The notes under the pieces are model-generated. The model saw only the letters and a list, made by a program, of their open reading frames with translations, made no database searches and was not told the DNA's origin. This document shows, piece after piece, positions 35,865-44,972 of a DNA stretch of 64,000 bases (position 1 is the first letter of the stretch; the number at the start of each line of letters is the position of its first letter). The DNA comes from Streptomyces sp. SAI-127 (lineage in GTDB: Bacteria; Actinomycetota; Actinomycetes; Streptomycetales; Streptomycetaceae), in NCBI RefSeq assembly GCF_029894425.1, contig NZ_JARXYJ010000001.1:5766001-5830000 (forward strand). The letters run 5' to 3'. A program made the translations under genes and the position numbers.

Positions 35865-36650
35865 ATGTCAGAGCAGCACCAGCGGGTGGCCCTGGTCACC
35901 GGCGCCACCAGCGGGATCGGCCTCGCCGCCGCCCGCCTCCTGGCCCAGCAGGGCCACCGGGTGTTCATCGGCGCCCGCGACGCCGACAACATCGCCGCCA
36001 CCGTGAAGGAACTGCGCGACGAGGGCCTGGAGGTCGAGGGCAGCACCGTCGACGTCCGCTCCGCCGACGCGGTGCGGGACTTCGTCAGGGCCGCCGTCGA
36101 CACCTTCGGCACCGTCGACGTCCTGGTCAACAACGCGGGCCGCAGCGGCGGCGGCGTCACCGCCGACCTCACCGACGAGCTGTGGGACGACGTCGTCGAG
36201 ACCAACCTCACCAGTGTCTTCCGGATGACCCGTGAGGTCCTCAACGCCGGCGGGATGCGGCACAAGGACCGCGGCCGGATCATCAACATCGCCTCCACGG
36301 CCGGCAAGCAGGGCGTGGTCCTCGGGGCGCCGTACTCGGCGTCCAAGCACGGCGTGGTCGGCTTCACCAAGGCCCTCGGCAACGAACTGGCGCCCACCGG
36401 GATCACCGTCAACGCGGTGTGCCCCGGCTATGTGGAGACCCCCATGGCCCAGCGCGTCCGCCAGGGCTACGCGGCCGCGTACGACACCAGCGAGTCGGCC
36501 ATCCTGGAGAAGTTCCAGGCCAAGATCCCGCTCGGCCGCTACTCCACCCCCGAGGAGGTGGCCGGCCTGGTGGGCTACCTGGCATCCGACACGGCGGCCT
36601 CCATCACCGCGCAGGCGCTCAACGTCTGCGGCGGACTCGGCAACTTCTGA
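35865..36650 (+). CDS. Polyketide ketoreductase (ActIII-type)
   Basis: A 261-residue SDR. The cofactor motif TGATSGIG is at residues 14-21. The catalytic residues are in NIASTAGKQG and YSASKHG, and the 'PGYVETPMAQRVRQGYAAAY' loop is diagnostic of type II PKS C-9 ketoreductases. It reduces the C-9 ketone of the nascent decaketide. GGAGA upstream supports ATG at 35865 over the in-frame TTG at 35850. It is followed by the aromatase/cyclase after 21 bp. Confidence 0.94.
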   Translation: MSEQHQRVALVTGATSGIGLAAARLLAQQGHRVFIGARDADNIAATVKELRDEGLEVEGSTVDVRSADAVRDFVRAAVDTFGTVDVLVNNAGRSGGGVTADLTDELWDDVVETNLTSVFRMTREVLNAGGMRHKDRGRIINIASTAGKQGVVLGAPYSASKHGVVGFTKALGNELAPTGITVNAVCPGYVETPMAQRVRQGYAAAYDTSESAILEKFQAKIPLGRYSTPEEVAGLVGYLASDTAASITAQALNVCGGLGNF

Positions 36651-36671
36651 CGATCTCTGGGAGAGCTGACC

Positions 36672-37607
36672 ATGACCATCCGTGAGGTCGAGCACGAGAT
36701 CTCCGTGGCCGCACCGGCCGAGACGGTGTACCGGTTCATCGCCGACGTGGAGAACTGGCCGAGGATCTTCCCGCCGACCATCCACGTCGAGCAGGTGGAG
36801 CGCGGCGAGCGGGAGGAACGTATCCAGATCTGGGCGACCGCCAACGGCGAGGCGAAGAACTGGACTTCGCGCCGCGTCCTGGACCCCGACGGCCTGCGCA
36901 TCGACTTCCGCCAGGAGGTGTCCACGCACCCGGTGGCCGCCATGGGCGGTACCTGGATCATCGAGCCGGTCTCGGCGACCGGGTCGAGGATCCGGCTGCT
37001 GCACGACTACCGGGCGGTGGACGACGACCCGGAGAGCCTGAAGTGGATCGACGAGGCCGTCGACCGCAACTCCCGCTCGGAGCTGGCCGCGCTCCGGACC
37101 AACGTCGAACGCGTCCACGCGGAGGCGGAGCTGACCTTCTCCTTCGAGGACTCCGTCGACGTCGCCGGATCCGCCAAGGACGTCTACGACTTCATCGACG
37201 AGGCGCACCTGTGGTCCGAGCGGCTCCCGCACGTGGCCACGGTCCGGCTGACCGAGGACACCCCCGGCCTGCAGACCCTGGAGATGGACACCCGCGCCCA
37301 GGACGGCTCCGTCCACACCACCAAGTCGTACCGGGTGACGTTCCCGCACCACAGGATCGCCTACAAGCAGGTGACCCTGCCGGCGCTGATGACACTGCAC
37401 ACCGGCTACTGGACGTTCACCGAGACCGCGACGGGCGTCACCGCGTCCTCCCAGCACACGGTGACGCTCAACACCGAGAACATCGCCCGGATCCTCGGCG
37501 CGGACGCCACCGTCGCCGACGCGCGCGCGTACGTACAGAACGCGCTGAGCACCAACAGCAGGGCCACCCTCGGCCACGCGAAGGCCCATGCCGAGGGCCG
37601 GCGCTGA
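36672..37607 (+). CDS. Bifunctional aromatase/cyclase (two START-like domains)
   Basis: A 311-residue protein with tandem polyketide cyclase/START domains. The first spans about residues 1-145 (VEHEISVAAPAETVYRFIADVENWPRIFPPT) and the second about 150-305 (FEDSVDVAGSAKDVYDFIDEAHLWSERLPHVATVRLTED). Didomain ARO/CYCs of this kind, such as JadD, aromatise the first ring of C-9-reduced chains. The partner ketoreductase lies immediately upstream. Its 3' end overlaps the proposed start of the phosphopantetheinyl transferase by 20 bp. Confidence 0.93.
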   Translation: MTIREVEHEISVAAPAETVYRFIADVENWPRIFPPTIHVEQVERGEREERIQIWATANGEAKNWTSRRVLDPDGLRIDFRQEVSTHPVAAMGGTWIIEPVSATGSRIRLLHDYRAVDDDPESLKWIDEAVDRNSRSELAALRTNVERVHAEAELTFSFEDSVDVAGSAKDVYDFIDEAHLWSERLPHVATVRLTEDTPGLQTLEMDTRAQDGSVHTTKSYRVTFPHHRIAYKQVTLPALMTLHTGYWTFTETATGVTASSQHTVTLNTENIARILGADATVADARAYVQNALSTNSRATLGHAKAHAEGRR

Positions 37608-38469
37608 ACCTGGTGCGGCCCGACCGGCCCCCGCACGCCCGGTGCTCCCGGTACTGCGCGAACCACCGGAACTCTCGCTGTGGCTGCTGCGCGCACCGCT
37701 TCCCGGCAGCGCCGCGGCGGCCCGGCTGGCAGTGGGCGAGCTCGACGCCGCGGAGGTGCGGCGGGCCGAGCTGTTCGTGCGGCCCGTGGACCGGGTGCAG
37801 TACCTGTCGGCGCACATCGCACTGCGCCGGATCCTGGCCGCCGCCACTGGGTTCCCGCCCGAACGGCTGCTGCTGGGCCCCGAGTCCGGCCCACCACGGC
37901 AGCCCCGCACCGGCCGGCCCGTGCTGCGGCACCCGCCCCTGCCGGTGCACTTCTCGCTCTCGCACAGCCACGGGCTGATCCTGATCGGCACCGCGGCGAG
38001 TGCCGTCGGCGTGGATGTGCAGCGCACTCCGACGTTCGAGGCGGTGCAGGTGTGCGGGCCCGCCCTGCACCCGGCGGAGTGGCGGGAACTCCTCGCCGTG
38101 CCCGAGGAGTTCAGGCCCGCGTCCTTCGCGCGGCTGTGGACCCGCAAAGAGGCGTACCTGAAGGGGCTGGGCACGGGGCTCGGCCGCAGACCGGCCCTCG
38201 ACTACCTGGGGGCCGGAACCGACGCCGACGCCCCGTCCGGCCCACCGGGCTGGATCGTGCGGGACGTGCAGGTCGGGCCGCACCACGCCGCCGCTGCCGC
38301 CCTGGCCGTCACCGCCGAACCGTTCATCACGCTGCGCACCCTCCCGGTGGCGTGTCTGTACGACGGCGCGGCGGGTCTGCCGCTGTCCGCGGCTCCGCTA
38401 CTGGCTTTGAGAAGGAGAGGTTCATGGATGCTTCGGTGGTCGTTGTTGGAGCGGGACCCGCCGGGCTGA
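37588..38469 (+). CDS. Sfp-type 4'-phosphopantetheinyl transferase (JadM-like)
   Basis: A 293-residue protein. HFSLSHSHGLILIG and VGVDVQ (D143) are followed by the signature FARLWTRKEAYLKGLG (K187, E188, K192). The third acidic residue of the usual GVDVE motif is Q145 here, a variation seen in some Sfp homologues that bind magnesium with fewer acidic ligands. It would load the arm on the ACP at 35526. The start at 37588 lies inside the aromatase gene; the first 20 residues are Ala/Pro-rich, so the true start could be slightly later. Its last 46 bp overlap the next oxygenase gene. Confidence 0.85.
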   Translation: MPRAGAEPGAARPAPARPVLPVLREPPELSLWLLRAPLPGSAAAARLAVGELDAAEVRRAELFVRPVDRVQYLSAHIALRRILAAATGFPPERLLLGPESGPPRQPRTGRPVLRHPPLPVHFSLSHSHGLILIGTAASAVGVDVQRTPTFEAVQVCGPALHPAEWRELLAVPEEFRPASFARLWTRKEAYLKGLGTGLGRRPALDYLGAGTDADAPSGPPGWIVRDVQVGPHHAAAAALAVTAEPFITLRTLPVACLYDGAAGLPLSAAPLLALRRRGSWMLRWSLLERDPPG

Positions 38470-39902
38470 TGCTCGCCGGGGAACTCCGCCTCGCGGGGAT
38501 CGACGTCGTGGTGCTGGAACGGCACCCCCGGCGCACCGGGGAGTCCCGGGGCATCGGCCTGACCATCGGCACCATGGAGGTGTTCGACCAGCGCGGCCTG
38601 CTGCGCCGGCTCGGCCCCTACGAGACCGGCGGGATGGGCCATTTCGGCGGCCTGCCGCTGGACATGAGCGTCCTCGGGGCGGCCCATGAGGCGGCCCGCA
38701 CCGTCCCGCAGTCGGTGACCGAGGAAGCCCTGGAGGCCTGGGCGGGCGAACTCGGCGCCGACATCAGGCGCGGGCACGAGTTCCTGTCGTACCAGGACAC
38801 CGGCGACGGCGTGACGGTGACCGTGCGGCACGACGGCGGCGAGGAACGGCTGCGGGCCCGCTACCTCGTCGGTTGCGACGGCGGCCGCAGCGTGGTGCGC
38901 AAGGCGGCCGGGTTCGACTTCCCCGGCACGGCCGCCACGACCGAGATGCTGCTGGCCGACGTACGCGGGGTCGATCTGGAGCCGCGGATGACCGGGCAGC
39001 AGATCGGCGGCGGGTTCGTCATGGTCGCCAAGCTGGCCGGCGGGATCCACCGGATCATCGTCGGCGAGCACGGCATCCCGCCGCAGCGGCGCACCGGGCC
39101 GCCCGCGTTCGCCGAGGTCGCCGACCTGTGGAAGCGGCTCACGGGCGGTGACGTCTCGCACGCCGAGCCGGTCTGGGTCAGCGCTTTCGGCAACGCCACC
39201 CGGCAGGTCACCGAGTACCGGCGGGGCCGGGTCCTGCTGGCGGGCGACTCCGCCCACGTGCATCTGCCCGCGGGCGGGCAGGGCATGAACACCAGCGTCC
39301 AGGACGCCCACAACCTCGGCTGGAAGCTGGCGGCGGTGCTGCGCGGCGACGCCCCCGCGGAACTGCTCGACACCTACCACTCCGAGCGCCACGAGGTGGG
39401 CCGCGCGCTGCTCGCCAACACCCGGGCGCAGAGCCTGCTGGTCCTCGGCGGCGAGGAGGCCCAGCCGCTGCGGGACGTCCTGGCCGAGCTGATCCAGTAC
39501 CCGGAAGTGGCCCACCACCTCGCGGCCAAGGTGAGCGGTCTGGACATCCGCTACGACGTCGGTGGTGGTGCCGGCGCACTGCTCGGGCGGCGCCTGCCGC
39601 ACCTGCCGGTAAACACGACCGGAGGCCGCCGCACCAGCAGCACCGCCCTTCTGCGCACCGGCCGGGGCGTGCTCCTCGACCTCGACGACAACGCCGTGCT
39701 GCGCCGCCGCGCCCAGCCCTGGAGGGACCGCGTCGACATCGTCACCGCGACCCAGGACCCGGGGGCAGGCCCGTCGGCGGGTACGACCGCGGTGCTGCTG
39801 CGCCCGGACGGCTATGTCGCCTGGGCCGCCCCCGGCAGCCATCGCAACCTGGACACCGCGCTGGCCCGCTGGTTCGGGCCGGGCCTGGGGCGGCGCCGAT
39901 GA
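38424..39902 (+). CDS. FAD-dependent oxygenase, PgaE/JadH/UrdE-like
   Basis: A 492-residue class A flavoprotein hydroxylase. The FAD motif is VVVGAGPAGLMLAGEL (residues 5-20), the DG motif YLVGCDGGRSVVRKAAG, and the second flavin motif GRVLLAGDSAHVHLPAGGQGMNTSVQDAHNLGWKLA. The C-terminus has a thioredoxin-like part (about 380-490), as in PgaE. Family members hydroxylate C-12 and/or C-12b of prejadomycin-type intermediates, the first post-PKS step of angucyclines. AAGGAGAGG precedes ATG at 38424. Its stop overlaps the next start (ATGA). Confidence 0.9.
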   Translation: MDASVVVVGAGPAGLMLAGELRLAGIDVVVLERHPRRTGESRGIGLTIGTMEVFDQRGLLRRLGPYETGGMGHFGGLPLDMSVLGAAHEAARTVPQSVTEEALEAWAGELGADIRRGHEFLSYQDTGDGVTVTVRHDGGEERLRARYLVGCDGGRSVVRKAAGFDFPGTAATTEMLLADVRGVDLEPRMTGQQIGGGFVMVAKLAGGIHRIIVGEHGIPPQRRTGPPAFAEVADLWKRLTGGDVSHAEPVWVSAFGNATRQVTEYRRGRVLLAGDSAHVHLPAGGQGMNTSVQDAHNLGWKLAAVLRGDAPAELLDTYHSERHEVGRALLANTRAQSLLVLGGEEAQPLRDVLAELIQYPEVAHHLAAKVSGLDIRYDVGGGAGALLGRRLPHLPVNTTGGRRTSSTALLRTGRGVLLDLDDNAVLRRRAQPWRDRVDIVTATQDPGAGPSAGTTAVLLRPDGYVAWAAPGSHRNLDTALARWFGPGLGRRR

Positions 39903-41833
39903 CCCGGTACGACGTCGTCGTGGTCGGCGCCGGGCCCGTCGGGCTGTTCCTCGCCGCCGAGCTGCGCGCGGGCGGTGCCCGAGTCGTCGTACTGGAGCGG
40001 CTGGCGCAGCCGAGCGGGGAGTCGCGGGCGTCGATCCTGCACGCGCGGACCATGGAGATCTTCGCCGACCGCGGCTTCCTGCCCCGGCTGGGCGAGCTGC
40101 CCGCCGTCGGCCCCGGCCACTTCGGCGGCCTGCGCCTCGACCTCGCCGAGGCCGACCCGGACCATCCCTACGCGGGCCAATGGGAGTGTCTCCAGCATCA
40201 CTTGGAGACCGAGCTCCAGACCTACGCCCTCGACCTGGGCGCCGAGATCCGCCGCGGCCACACGGTGACCGGGCTCAGTCAGACCGACGACGGCGTCCGC
40301 GTCGAGGTGCGCGGGGACGGTCGTACGACCTACGACATCGCGGCGGCCTACGTCGTCGGCTGCGACGGCGAGCAGAGCACCGTACGCGAGCTCGGCGGGT
40401 TCGAGTTCGCCGGGCGGGACGCCGACAAGGTGATGCTGCGGGCCGACGTCGCGGGGATCGACATCGGCAATCGGCGACTTCAGCGGTTCGCCGACGGCAT
40501 CGCCACCGCCTACCGCAGGCCCGACGGGACCACCCGGCTCATGGTCCACCGGTTCGGCGAACAGCCCTCGGGCGAGGTGACCTTCGAGCAGGTCGCCGAC
40601 GCCTGGGCGGCGGTGACCGGCGAGGAAATCGGCCACGGGCGGCCGCTGTGGCTCAACCGGTTCGGCAACGCCTCCCGGCAGGTCACCGAGTACCGGCGGG
40701 GCCGCGTCCTGCTCGCCGGCGACTCCGCGCACAGCCAGATGCCGGTCGGCGGCCAGGCCGTCAACCTCGGCCTCCAGGACGCGGCCGCCCTCGGCCCGCT
40801 GCTCGCCGACGTGGCCGCCGGACGCACCCGGCCCGCACACCTCGACGCCTACCACGCCGAGCGCCGTCCGGTGGGTGCCCGGACGCTGGCCAACATCCAG
40901 GCGCAGGCCCAACTGCTGTTCGGCAGCGCAGAAGTCACCGCGTTGCGGGACGTCTTCGGCGAGCTGATGGAGGCCGCCCCGGTACGCCGGCACCTGGCCC
41001 GCATGATCAGCGGCCTCGACGTGCCGCAGCAGCCCCGACCGCACACCCACCGACCCGGAAGGTCAACCGTGGACAGGCTCACCGACAAGACCGCCCTCGT
41101 GACCGGCTCCAGCCGCGGCATCGGCCGGGCGACGGCCATCCGGCTCGCCCGCGAGGGCGCGCTGGTCGCGGTGCACTACGCGGCCAACGACGAGGCCGCC
41201 GACGACACCGTCGAACGGATCGAGAAGGAGGGCGGCAGCGCCTTCAAGGTCCGAGCCGAACTCGGCGTCCCCGGCGATGTGCACGAGTTGTTCCTGGGCC
41301 TCGAACGCGGCCTCAAGGAGCGCACCGGCGAGACCCGCCTCGACATTCTCGTCAACAACGCGGCCGTGACGTCGACGGGTTCGGCGCCGGAGGACCTCAC
41401 CCCCGAGGAGTTCGACCGCTACTTCGCCGTCAACGCGAAGGCGCCGTATTTCCTCGTGCAGCGCGCCCTCGAGCAGATGCCGAGCGGCGGCCGCGTCATC
41501 AACGTCACCACCGGCGTCACCCGTACCTCCGTCCCGGACCAGGTCGCGTACGCCATGACCAAGGGCGCGGTCGAGCAGCTCACCTTCCAGCTGGCCCGCC
41601 TCCTCGCGCCGCGCGGCATCACCATCAACAGCGTGGCGCCCGGCATCACCAACAACGGCGGCGCGATCTTCGACAACCCGGACGCCGTCGAGGCGATGGC
41701 GAAGTTCTCGGCCTTCAACCGGGTCGGCGAGGCCGGCGACGTCGCCGACGTCATCACCTTCCTGGCCACCGACGAGGCCCGCTGGATCACCGGCGCCTTC
41801 ATCGACGCCACCGGCGGCACCCTGCTCGGCTGA
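39899..41833 (+). CDS. FAD oxygenase-SDR fusion, PgaM/UrdM-like
   Basis: A 644-residue fusion. Residues 1-385 are a flavoprotein hydroxylase (VVVGAGPVGLFLAAEL, YVVGCDGEQSTVRELGG, GRVLLAGDSAHSQMPVGGQAVNLGLQ). Residues 391-644 are an SDR (TGSSRGIG, NNAAVTSTG, YAMTK). In PgaM-type proteins the two parts catalyse a further hydroxylation and a C-6 ketoreduction. The oxygenase part lacks the C-terminal thioredoxin-like domain found in the upstream PgaE-like protein; the SDR replaces it. An in-frame GTG at codon 391, with a good RBS, suggests the reductase is also made alone. In the SDR the catalytic serine position (13 before the Tyr) is threonine. Confidence 0.9.
   Translation: MTRYDVVVVGAGPVGLFLAAELRAGGARVVVLERLAQPSGESRASILHARTMEIFADRGFLPRLGELPAVGPGHFGGLRLDLAEADPDHPYAGQWECLQHHLETELQTYALDLGAEIRRGHTVTGLSQTDDGVRVEVRGDGRTTYDIAAAYVVGCDGEQSTVRELGGFEFAGRDADKVMLRADVAGIDIGNRRLQRFADGIATAYRRPDGTTRLMVHRFGEQPSGEVTFEQVADAWAAVTGEEIGHGRPLWLNRFGNASRQVTEYRRGRVLLAGDSAHSQMPVGGQAVNLGLQDAAALGPLLADVAAGRTRPAHLDAYHAERRPVGARTLANIQAQAQLLFGSAEVTALRDVFGELMEAAPVRRHLARMISGLDVPQQPRPHTHRPGRSTVDRLTDKTALVTGSSRGIGRATAIRLAREGALVAVHYAANDEAADDTVERIEKEGGSAFKVRAELGVPGDVHELFLGLERGLKERTGETRLDILVNNAAVTSTGSAPEDLTPEEFDRYFAVNAKAPYFLVQRALEQMPSGGRVINVTTGVTRTSVPDQVAYAMTKGAVEQLTFQLARLLAPRGITINSVAPGITNNGGAIFDNPDAVEAMAKFSAFNRVGEAGDVADVITFLATDEARWITGAFIDATGGTLLG
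41069..41833 (+). CDS. Nested stand-alone reductase start inside the PgaM-like gene (LanV-like SDR)
   Basis: GTG at 41069-41071 is in frame with the fusion (codon 391) and has GGAAGG at 41057-41062, 6 bp upstream. It would yield a 254-residue SDR starting MDRLTDKTALVTGSSRGIGRAT, the normal length and start for LanV-type reductases. The same nested arrangement is documented for pgaM, where the internal product forms a complex with the full-length protein. Expression here is inferred, not shown. Confidence 0.7.
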   Translation: MDRLTDKTALVTGSSRGIGRATAIRLAREGALVAVHYAANDEAADDTVERIEKEGGSAFKVRAELGVPGDVHELFLGLERGLKERTGETRLDILVNNAAVTSTGSAPEDLTPEEFDRYFAVNAKAPYFLVQRALEQMPSGGRVINVTTGVTRTSVPDQVAYAMTKGAVEQLTFQLARLLAPRGITINSVAPGITNNGGAIFDNPDAVEAMAKFSAFNRVGEAGDVADVITFLATDEARWITGAFIDATGGTLLG

Positions 41834-41869
41834 ACCGCCTCGCCCCGCACCGACATCGAGAGGGAATCC

Positions 41870-42635
41870 ATGTCCGTCGACACCGCGCGCGTCGCCGTCG
41901 TCACCGGAGGAAACAAGGGGATCGGCCGGGGGATCGTCCGGCAGCTCGCCGAGCGTGGCCTGACCCGTCCATCTGGGGGCCCGCGACGAGGAACGGGGCC
42001 GTGCGGCCGCGAGCGCGCTGCGCGCCGATGGCCTCGACGTGCGGTTCCTGCACCTGGACGTCACGGACGAGACCTCCGTCGCGCTCGCCGCCAAACGCCT
42101 CCAGGACGAACACGGCACACTGCACGTCCTCGTCAACAACGCCGGCATCGGCGGCCCCATGCAACCGCCCAGCGAGACCCCCGCCGAGCAGGTACGCACG
42201 GTCTACGAGACCAACGTGTTCGGCGTCATCACCGTGACCAACGCCCTGCTGCCCCTGCTGCGCCGGGCCCCGTCGGCCCGGATCGTCAACGTCAGCAGCG
42301 CGATCGGCTCGCTCTCCGCGGCCGCCGCCAACCTCGACCCCACCGGCGTCCACCCGCCCGGCGAGTTCCCGGTGATGCTGTCGTACGCCACCTCGAAGAG
42401 CGCGCTCAACGCGGTCACCCTGACCTACGCCAACGAACTGCGCGGCACCGGCATCCTCGTCAACGCGGCCTCCCCGGGCTTCGTCGCCACCGACATCAAC
42501 GGGCACCACGGCCTGCTCACCACCGAGCAGGGCGCGCGCATCCCCGTCCTGCTCGCCACGCTCGACGACGACGGGCCCACCGCCACCTTCCTCGGCGAGG
42601 ACGGCACTCCCGAGGGCCAGGTGCTGGACTGGTGA
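41870..42635 (+). pseudogene. Short-chain dehydrogenase with an apparent one-base frameshift
   Basis: The gene starts at ATG 41870 behind GAGAGGGAA (MSVDTARVAVVTGGNKGIGRGIVRQLAERG) and then leaves the SDR frame near 41964-41966, where ACCCGTC replaces an expected ACCGTC. Deleting one C restores HLGARDEERGRAAASALRADG joined to VRFLHLDVTDETS, NNAGIGG, VSSAIGS and YATSK up to the stop at 42633. A repaired protein would be about 255 residues, a TGGNKGIG-type carbonyl reductase. The downstream part stays uninterrupted and SDR-like for some 200 codons, so the lesion is recent, a sequencing error, or bypassed. Its end overlaps the MFS start (GTGA). Confidence 0.75.
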
Positions 42636-43864
42636 CCTCCATGCTCGCCAACACCTCTGCCACGAAAGGCGGTTGGGGCGCCCTGCAGTGGACCCGGCTG
42701 CTGGTGCTGTCCGGCAACATGCTGCTGGACGCCGTCGAGGTGTCCGTCATCCTCATCGCCCTGCCCGCGATAGCCGACCGCTTCGGTCTGACGCCGTGGG
42801 ACGCCCAGTGGCTGATGAGCGGCTTCGCGCTCGGCTTCGCCGCCCTGCTGCTGCTCGGGCCGCGGCTGTGCGCCCTGCTCGGACGCCGACGCGTCTACCT
42901 GGGCGCGATGCTGCTGTTCGGCCTGGCCTCGGTGGCCGGCGGGTTCGTCGCGGGGCCGGCGCTCCTGGTCGCCGTCCGGGTGGTCAAGGGCGGCTGCGCG
43001 GCGCTGACCGCACCGACCGGCCTCGCCCTCATCAACGACCTCTTTCCCGAAGGCCCCGAGCGACGGCGGGCGTTGACGGTCTACTCCCTCTTTGGCGCGG
43101 CCGGCTTCACCGCGGGCCTGCTCCTCGCGGGCGCCCTGCCGGAGGCCGCCTGGCGCTGGGTGTTCGTCTTCCCGGCACCGATCGCCCTGGTCCTGCTGCT
43201 GTGCGGGCTGTACGTCCTGCCCCGCCCCCAGGGCGACAGCCCGCCCCGACGCCCACACCCCACACCGGACACGCGCCGACCGGCGCTGCCCCGTCCCGCC
43301 CTGCTGAAGCGGGGCTCCCTGCTGCGCTCCGCGCTGGGGGCCGCCTCGCTCAACGGCACCTATCAGGGGCTGCTCGTCCTGCTGGTCTTCCAGATGCGGG
43401 ACGAGTTCGGCTGGTCGCCCTGGCGGACCGCGCTCGCCCTGCTGCCCGCCTGCGTTCCGCTCGCGCTGACCGTGCCCTTCGCGGGCCGGTTCATCGCCCG
43501 GTACGGGACCCGCAGGCTCATCACGCTCGGCGCGCTCTTCCCGCTGCTCGGCTACGGCCTCTACCTGGCCCGGCCCGACGGCAGCCCCTACGCCCTCGGC
43601 ATGTTGCCCACCCTGCTGCTCGTCGAGGCCGGTTTCTGCTGCGCGTTCGTCGCCCTGAACGCGCAGGCGACCGCGGGGTTCGACGCGGCGGAGCGGGGCG
43701 CGGCGGTTTCGCTGTACCAGACCTGCGTACAGCTCGGCGCCGGAGCGCTCCTGCCGCTCGTCGGGCTGCTCCTGACCCACGGCGAAGGGCCGCGACCCAC
43801 GCTGGCACTCATCACGGCGGCCGGGGCACTGGGCCTGGCCGCCGCGCTCGTCCGCCGTCCCTGA
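42632..43864 (+). CDS. MFS drug-efflux transporter (EmrB/QacA-like)
   Basis: A 410-residue transporter starting at GTG 42632, overlapping the SDR stop (an ATG at 42641 is possible). The opening TRLLVLSGNMLLDAVEVSVILIALPAIADRFGLTPWDAQWLMSGFALGFAALLLLGPRLCALLGRRRVYL is the standard DHA2-like opening, with the G-x-x-x-D/RR loop. About 12 helices fit the length, with a polar central loop (RPQGDSPPRRPHPTPDTRRP). It sits inside the tailoring operon, so it is the most likely exporter of the product. Confidence 0.86.
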   Translation: MTSMLANTSATKGGWGALQWTRLLVLSGNMLLDAVEVSVILIALPAIADRFGLTPWDAQWLMSGFALGFAALLLLGPRLCALLGRRRVYLGAMLLFGLASVAGGFVAGPALLVAVRVVKGGCAALTAPTGLALINDLFPEGPERRRALTVYSLFGAAGFTAGLLLAGALPEAAWRWVFVFPAPIALVLLLCGLYVLPRPQGDSPPRRPHPTPDTRRPALPRPALLKRGSLLRSALGAASLNGTYQGLLVLLVFQMRDEFGWSPWRTALALLPACVPLALTVPFAGRFIARYGTRRLITLGALFPLLGYGLYLARPDGSPYALGMLPTLLLVEAGFCCAFVALNAQATAGFDAAERGAAVSLYQTCVQLGAGALLPLVGLLLTHGEGPRPTLALITAAGALGLAAALVRRP

Positions 43865-43915
43865 CCCACCCCTCGACCCGTTCACCTGTTCATCGCCCAA
43901 GGAGGCTTACCGACC

Positions 43916-44947
43916 ATGGCCGTCGAATCGCCCGAGAGCCCCGTGAACCCCGGCCCGATCATGGGCTTGATCCTCGGTTCCTGGCAGGCACGGATCCTGC
44001 TGGCAGCCGTAGAGCACGACGTCTTCACCGAACTGTCCAAGGACGCGGCGACGTCCGACGAACTCGCAGCGCGGCTCGGTCTGGCGCCGCGCGGCACCAA
44101 CGACCTGCTCGCCGGGCTCGTCCACCTCGGCCTGCTGGAGACGGCGGACGACAGGTTCACCAACTCCGCGGTCACCGACGCCTTCCTGGTCCGCGGCCGC
44201 CCCGCCTACCTCGGCGGCTACCTGCACTTCTGCGAGCAGGAGCTGAACCCCGCCTGGAACGGCCTGGCCGACTCCCTGCGCACCGGCAAGCCGCAGAACC
44301 AGGCCGCGGTCGCCGGCAACCCGTACGACACCCTGTACGCGGATGCCGACGCCACCGACGGCTTCCTGGACAGCATGGACCTCCTCAACGCGCCGATCGC
44401 CGCCGCACTGAGCGGCTTCGACTGGAGCGGCTTCACCTCCTTCGTCGACATCGGCGGCGCGCGCGGCAACTTCGCCCACCAGGTGGTCACCCGCAACCCC
44501 CACCTCAAGGGCGCGGTGTTCGATCTGCCGCCGCTTGAGCCCGCCTTCGAGCGCCACATGGACCGGCTCGGCGCCACGGAAACGCCCGTCACCTTCCACG
44601 GCGGCGACTTCTTCGAGGACGACCTGCCCAAGGCGGATGCGCTCGTCTTCGGCCATGTTCTGCACAACTGGGGTGTGGAGGACCGCATCACACTCCTGAA
44701 GCGGGCCTACGACGCCCTGGAGCCGGGCGGCGCCGTCCTCGTCTACGACCCCATGGCGGGCGGCCAACAGCCTTCGATGCACGGGGCGTTGGCCGGTCTC
44801 ACCATGCTCGTGTGGTCCCGCGGCGGTCACGAGTACACCGCCGACGAACTGCACGGCTGGCTGCGCGAGGCGGGCTTCTGGCCGGAGACCGTCGAGGTCG
44901 AGGGTCTGCACGAGGACGTCCTGGTCATCGGCCGCAAGGCCGCGTAG
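43916..44947 (+). CDS. SAM-dependent O-methyltransferase
   Basis: A 343-residue methyltransferase. A winged-helix dimerisation domain spans about residues 20-100 (ELAARLGLAPRGTNDLLAGLVHLGLLE). The catalytic Rossmann domain has the SAM motif FVDIGGARGNFAHQVV (about residue 177) and the catalytic region HVLHNWGVEDRITLLKRAYDAL with H and acidic partners typical of plant-type/TcmN-like O-methyltransferases. It should methylate a phenolic hydroxyl of the polyketide. It is the only recognisable methyltransferase in the window, notable because a whole SAM-recycling cassette lies 12 kb downstream. AAGGAGG precedes ATG at 43916. Confidence 0.92.
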   Translation: MAVESPESPVNPGPIMGLILGSWQARILLAAVEHDVFTELSKDAATSDELAARLGLAPRGTNDLLAGLVHLGLLETADDRFTNSAVTDAFLVRGRPAYLGGYLHFCEQELNPAWNGLADSLRTGKPQNQAAVAGNPYDTLYADADATDGFLDSMDLLNAPIAAALSGFDWSGFTSFVDIGGARGNFAHQVVTRNPHLKGAVFDLPPLEPAFERHMDRLGATETPVTFHGGDFFEDDLPKADALVFGHVLHNWGVEDRITLLKRAYDALEPGGAVLVYDPMAGGQQPSMHGALAGLTMLVWSRGGHEYTADELHGWLREAGFWPETVEVEGLHEDVLVIGRKAA

Positions 44948-44972
44948 CCCACGAGAACCTAGGAGTTCGACG

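Noticed and set aside
41870..43864. A single 664-codon frame joining an SDR start to an MFS transporter
   Set aside because: Codons between about 41966 and 42632 in this frame are Arg/Pro-rich and meaningless. The SDR continues in the +1 frame, and the transporter has its own GTG and overlap signal.
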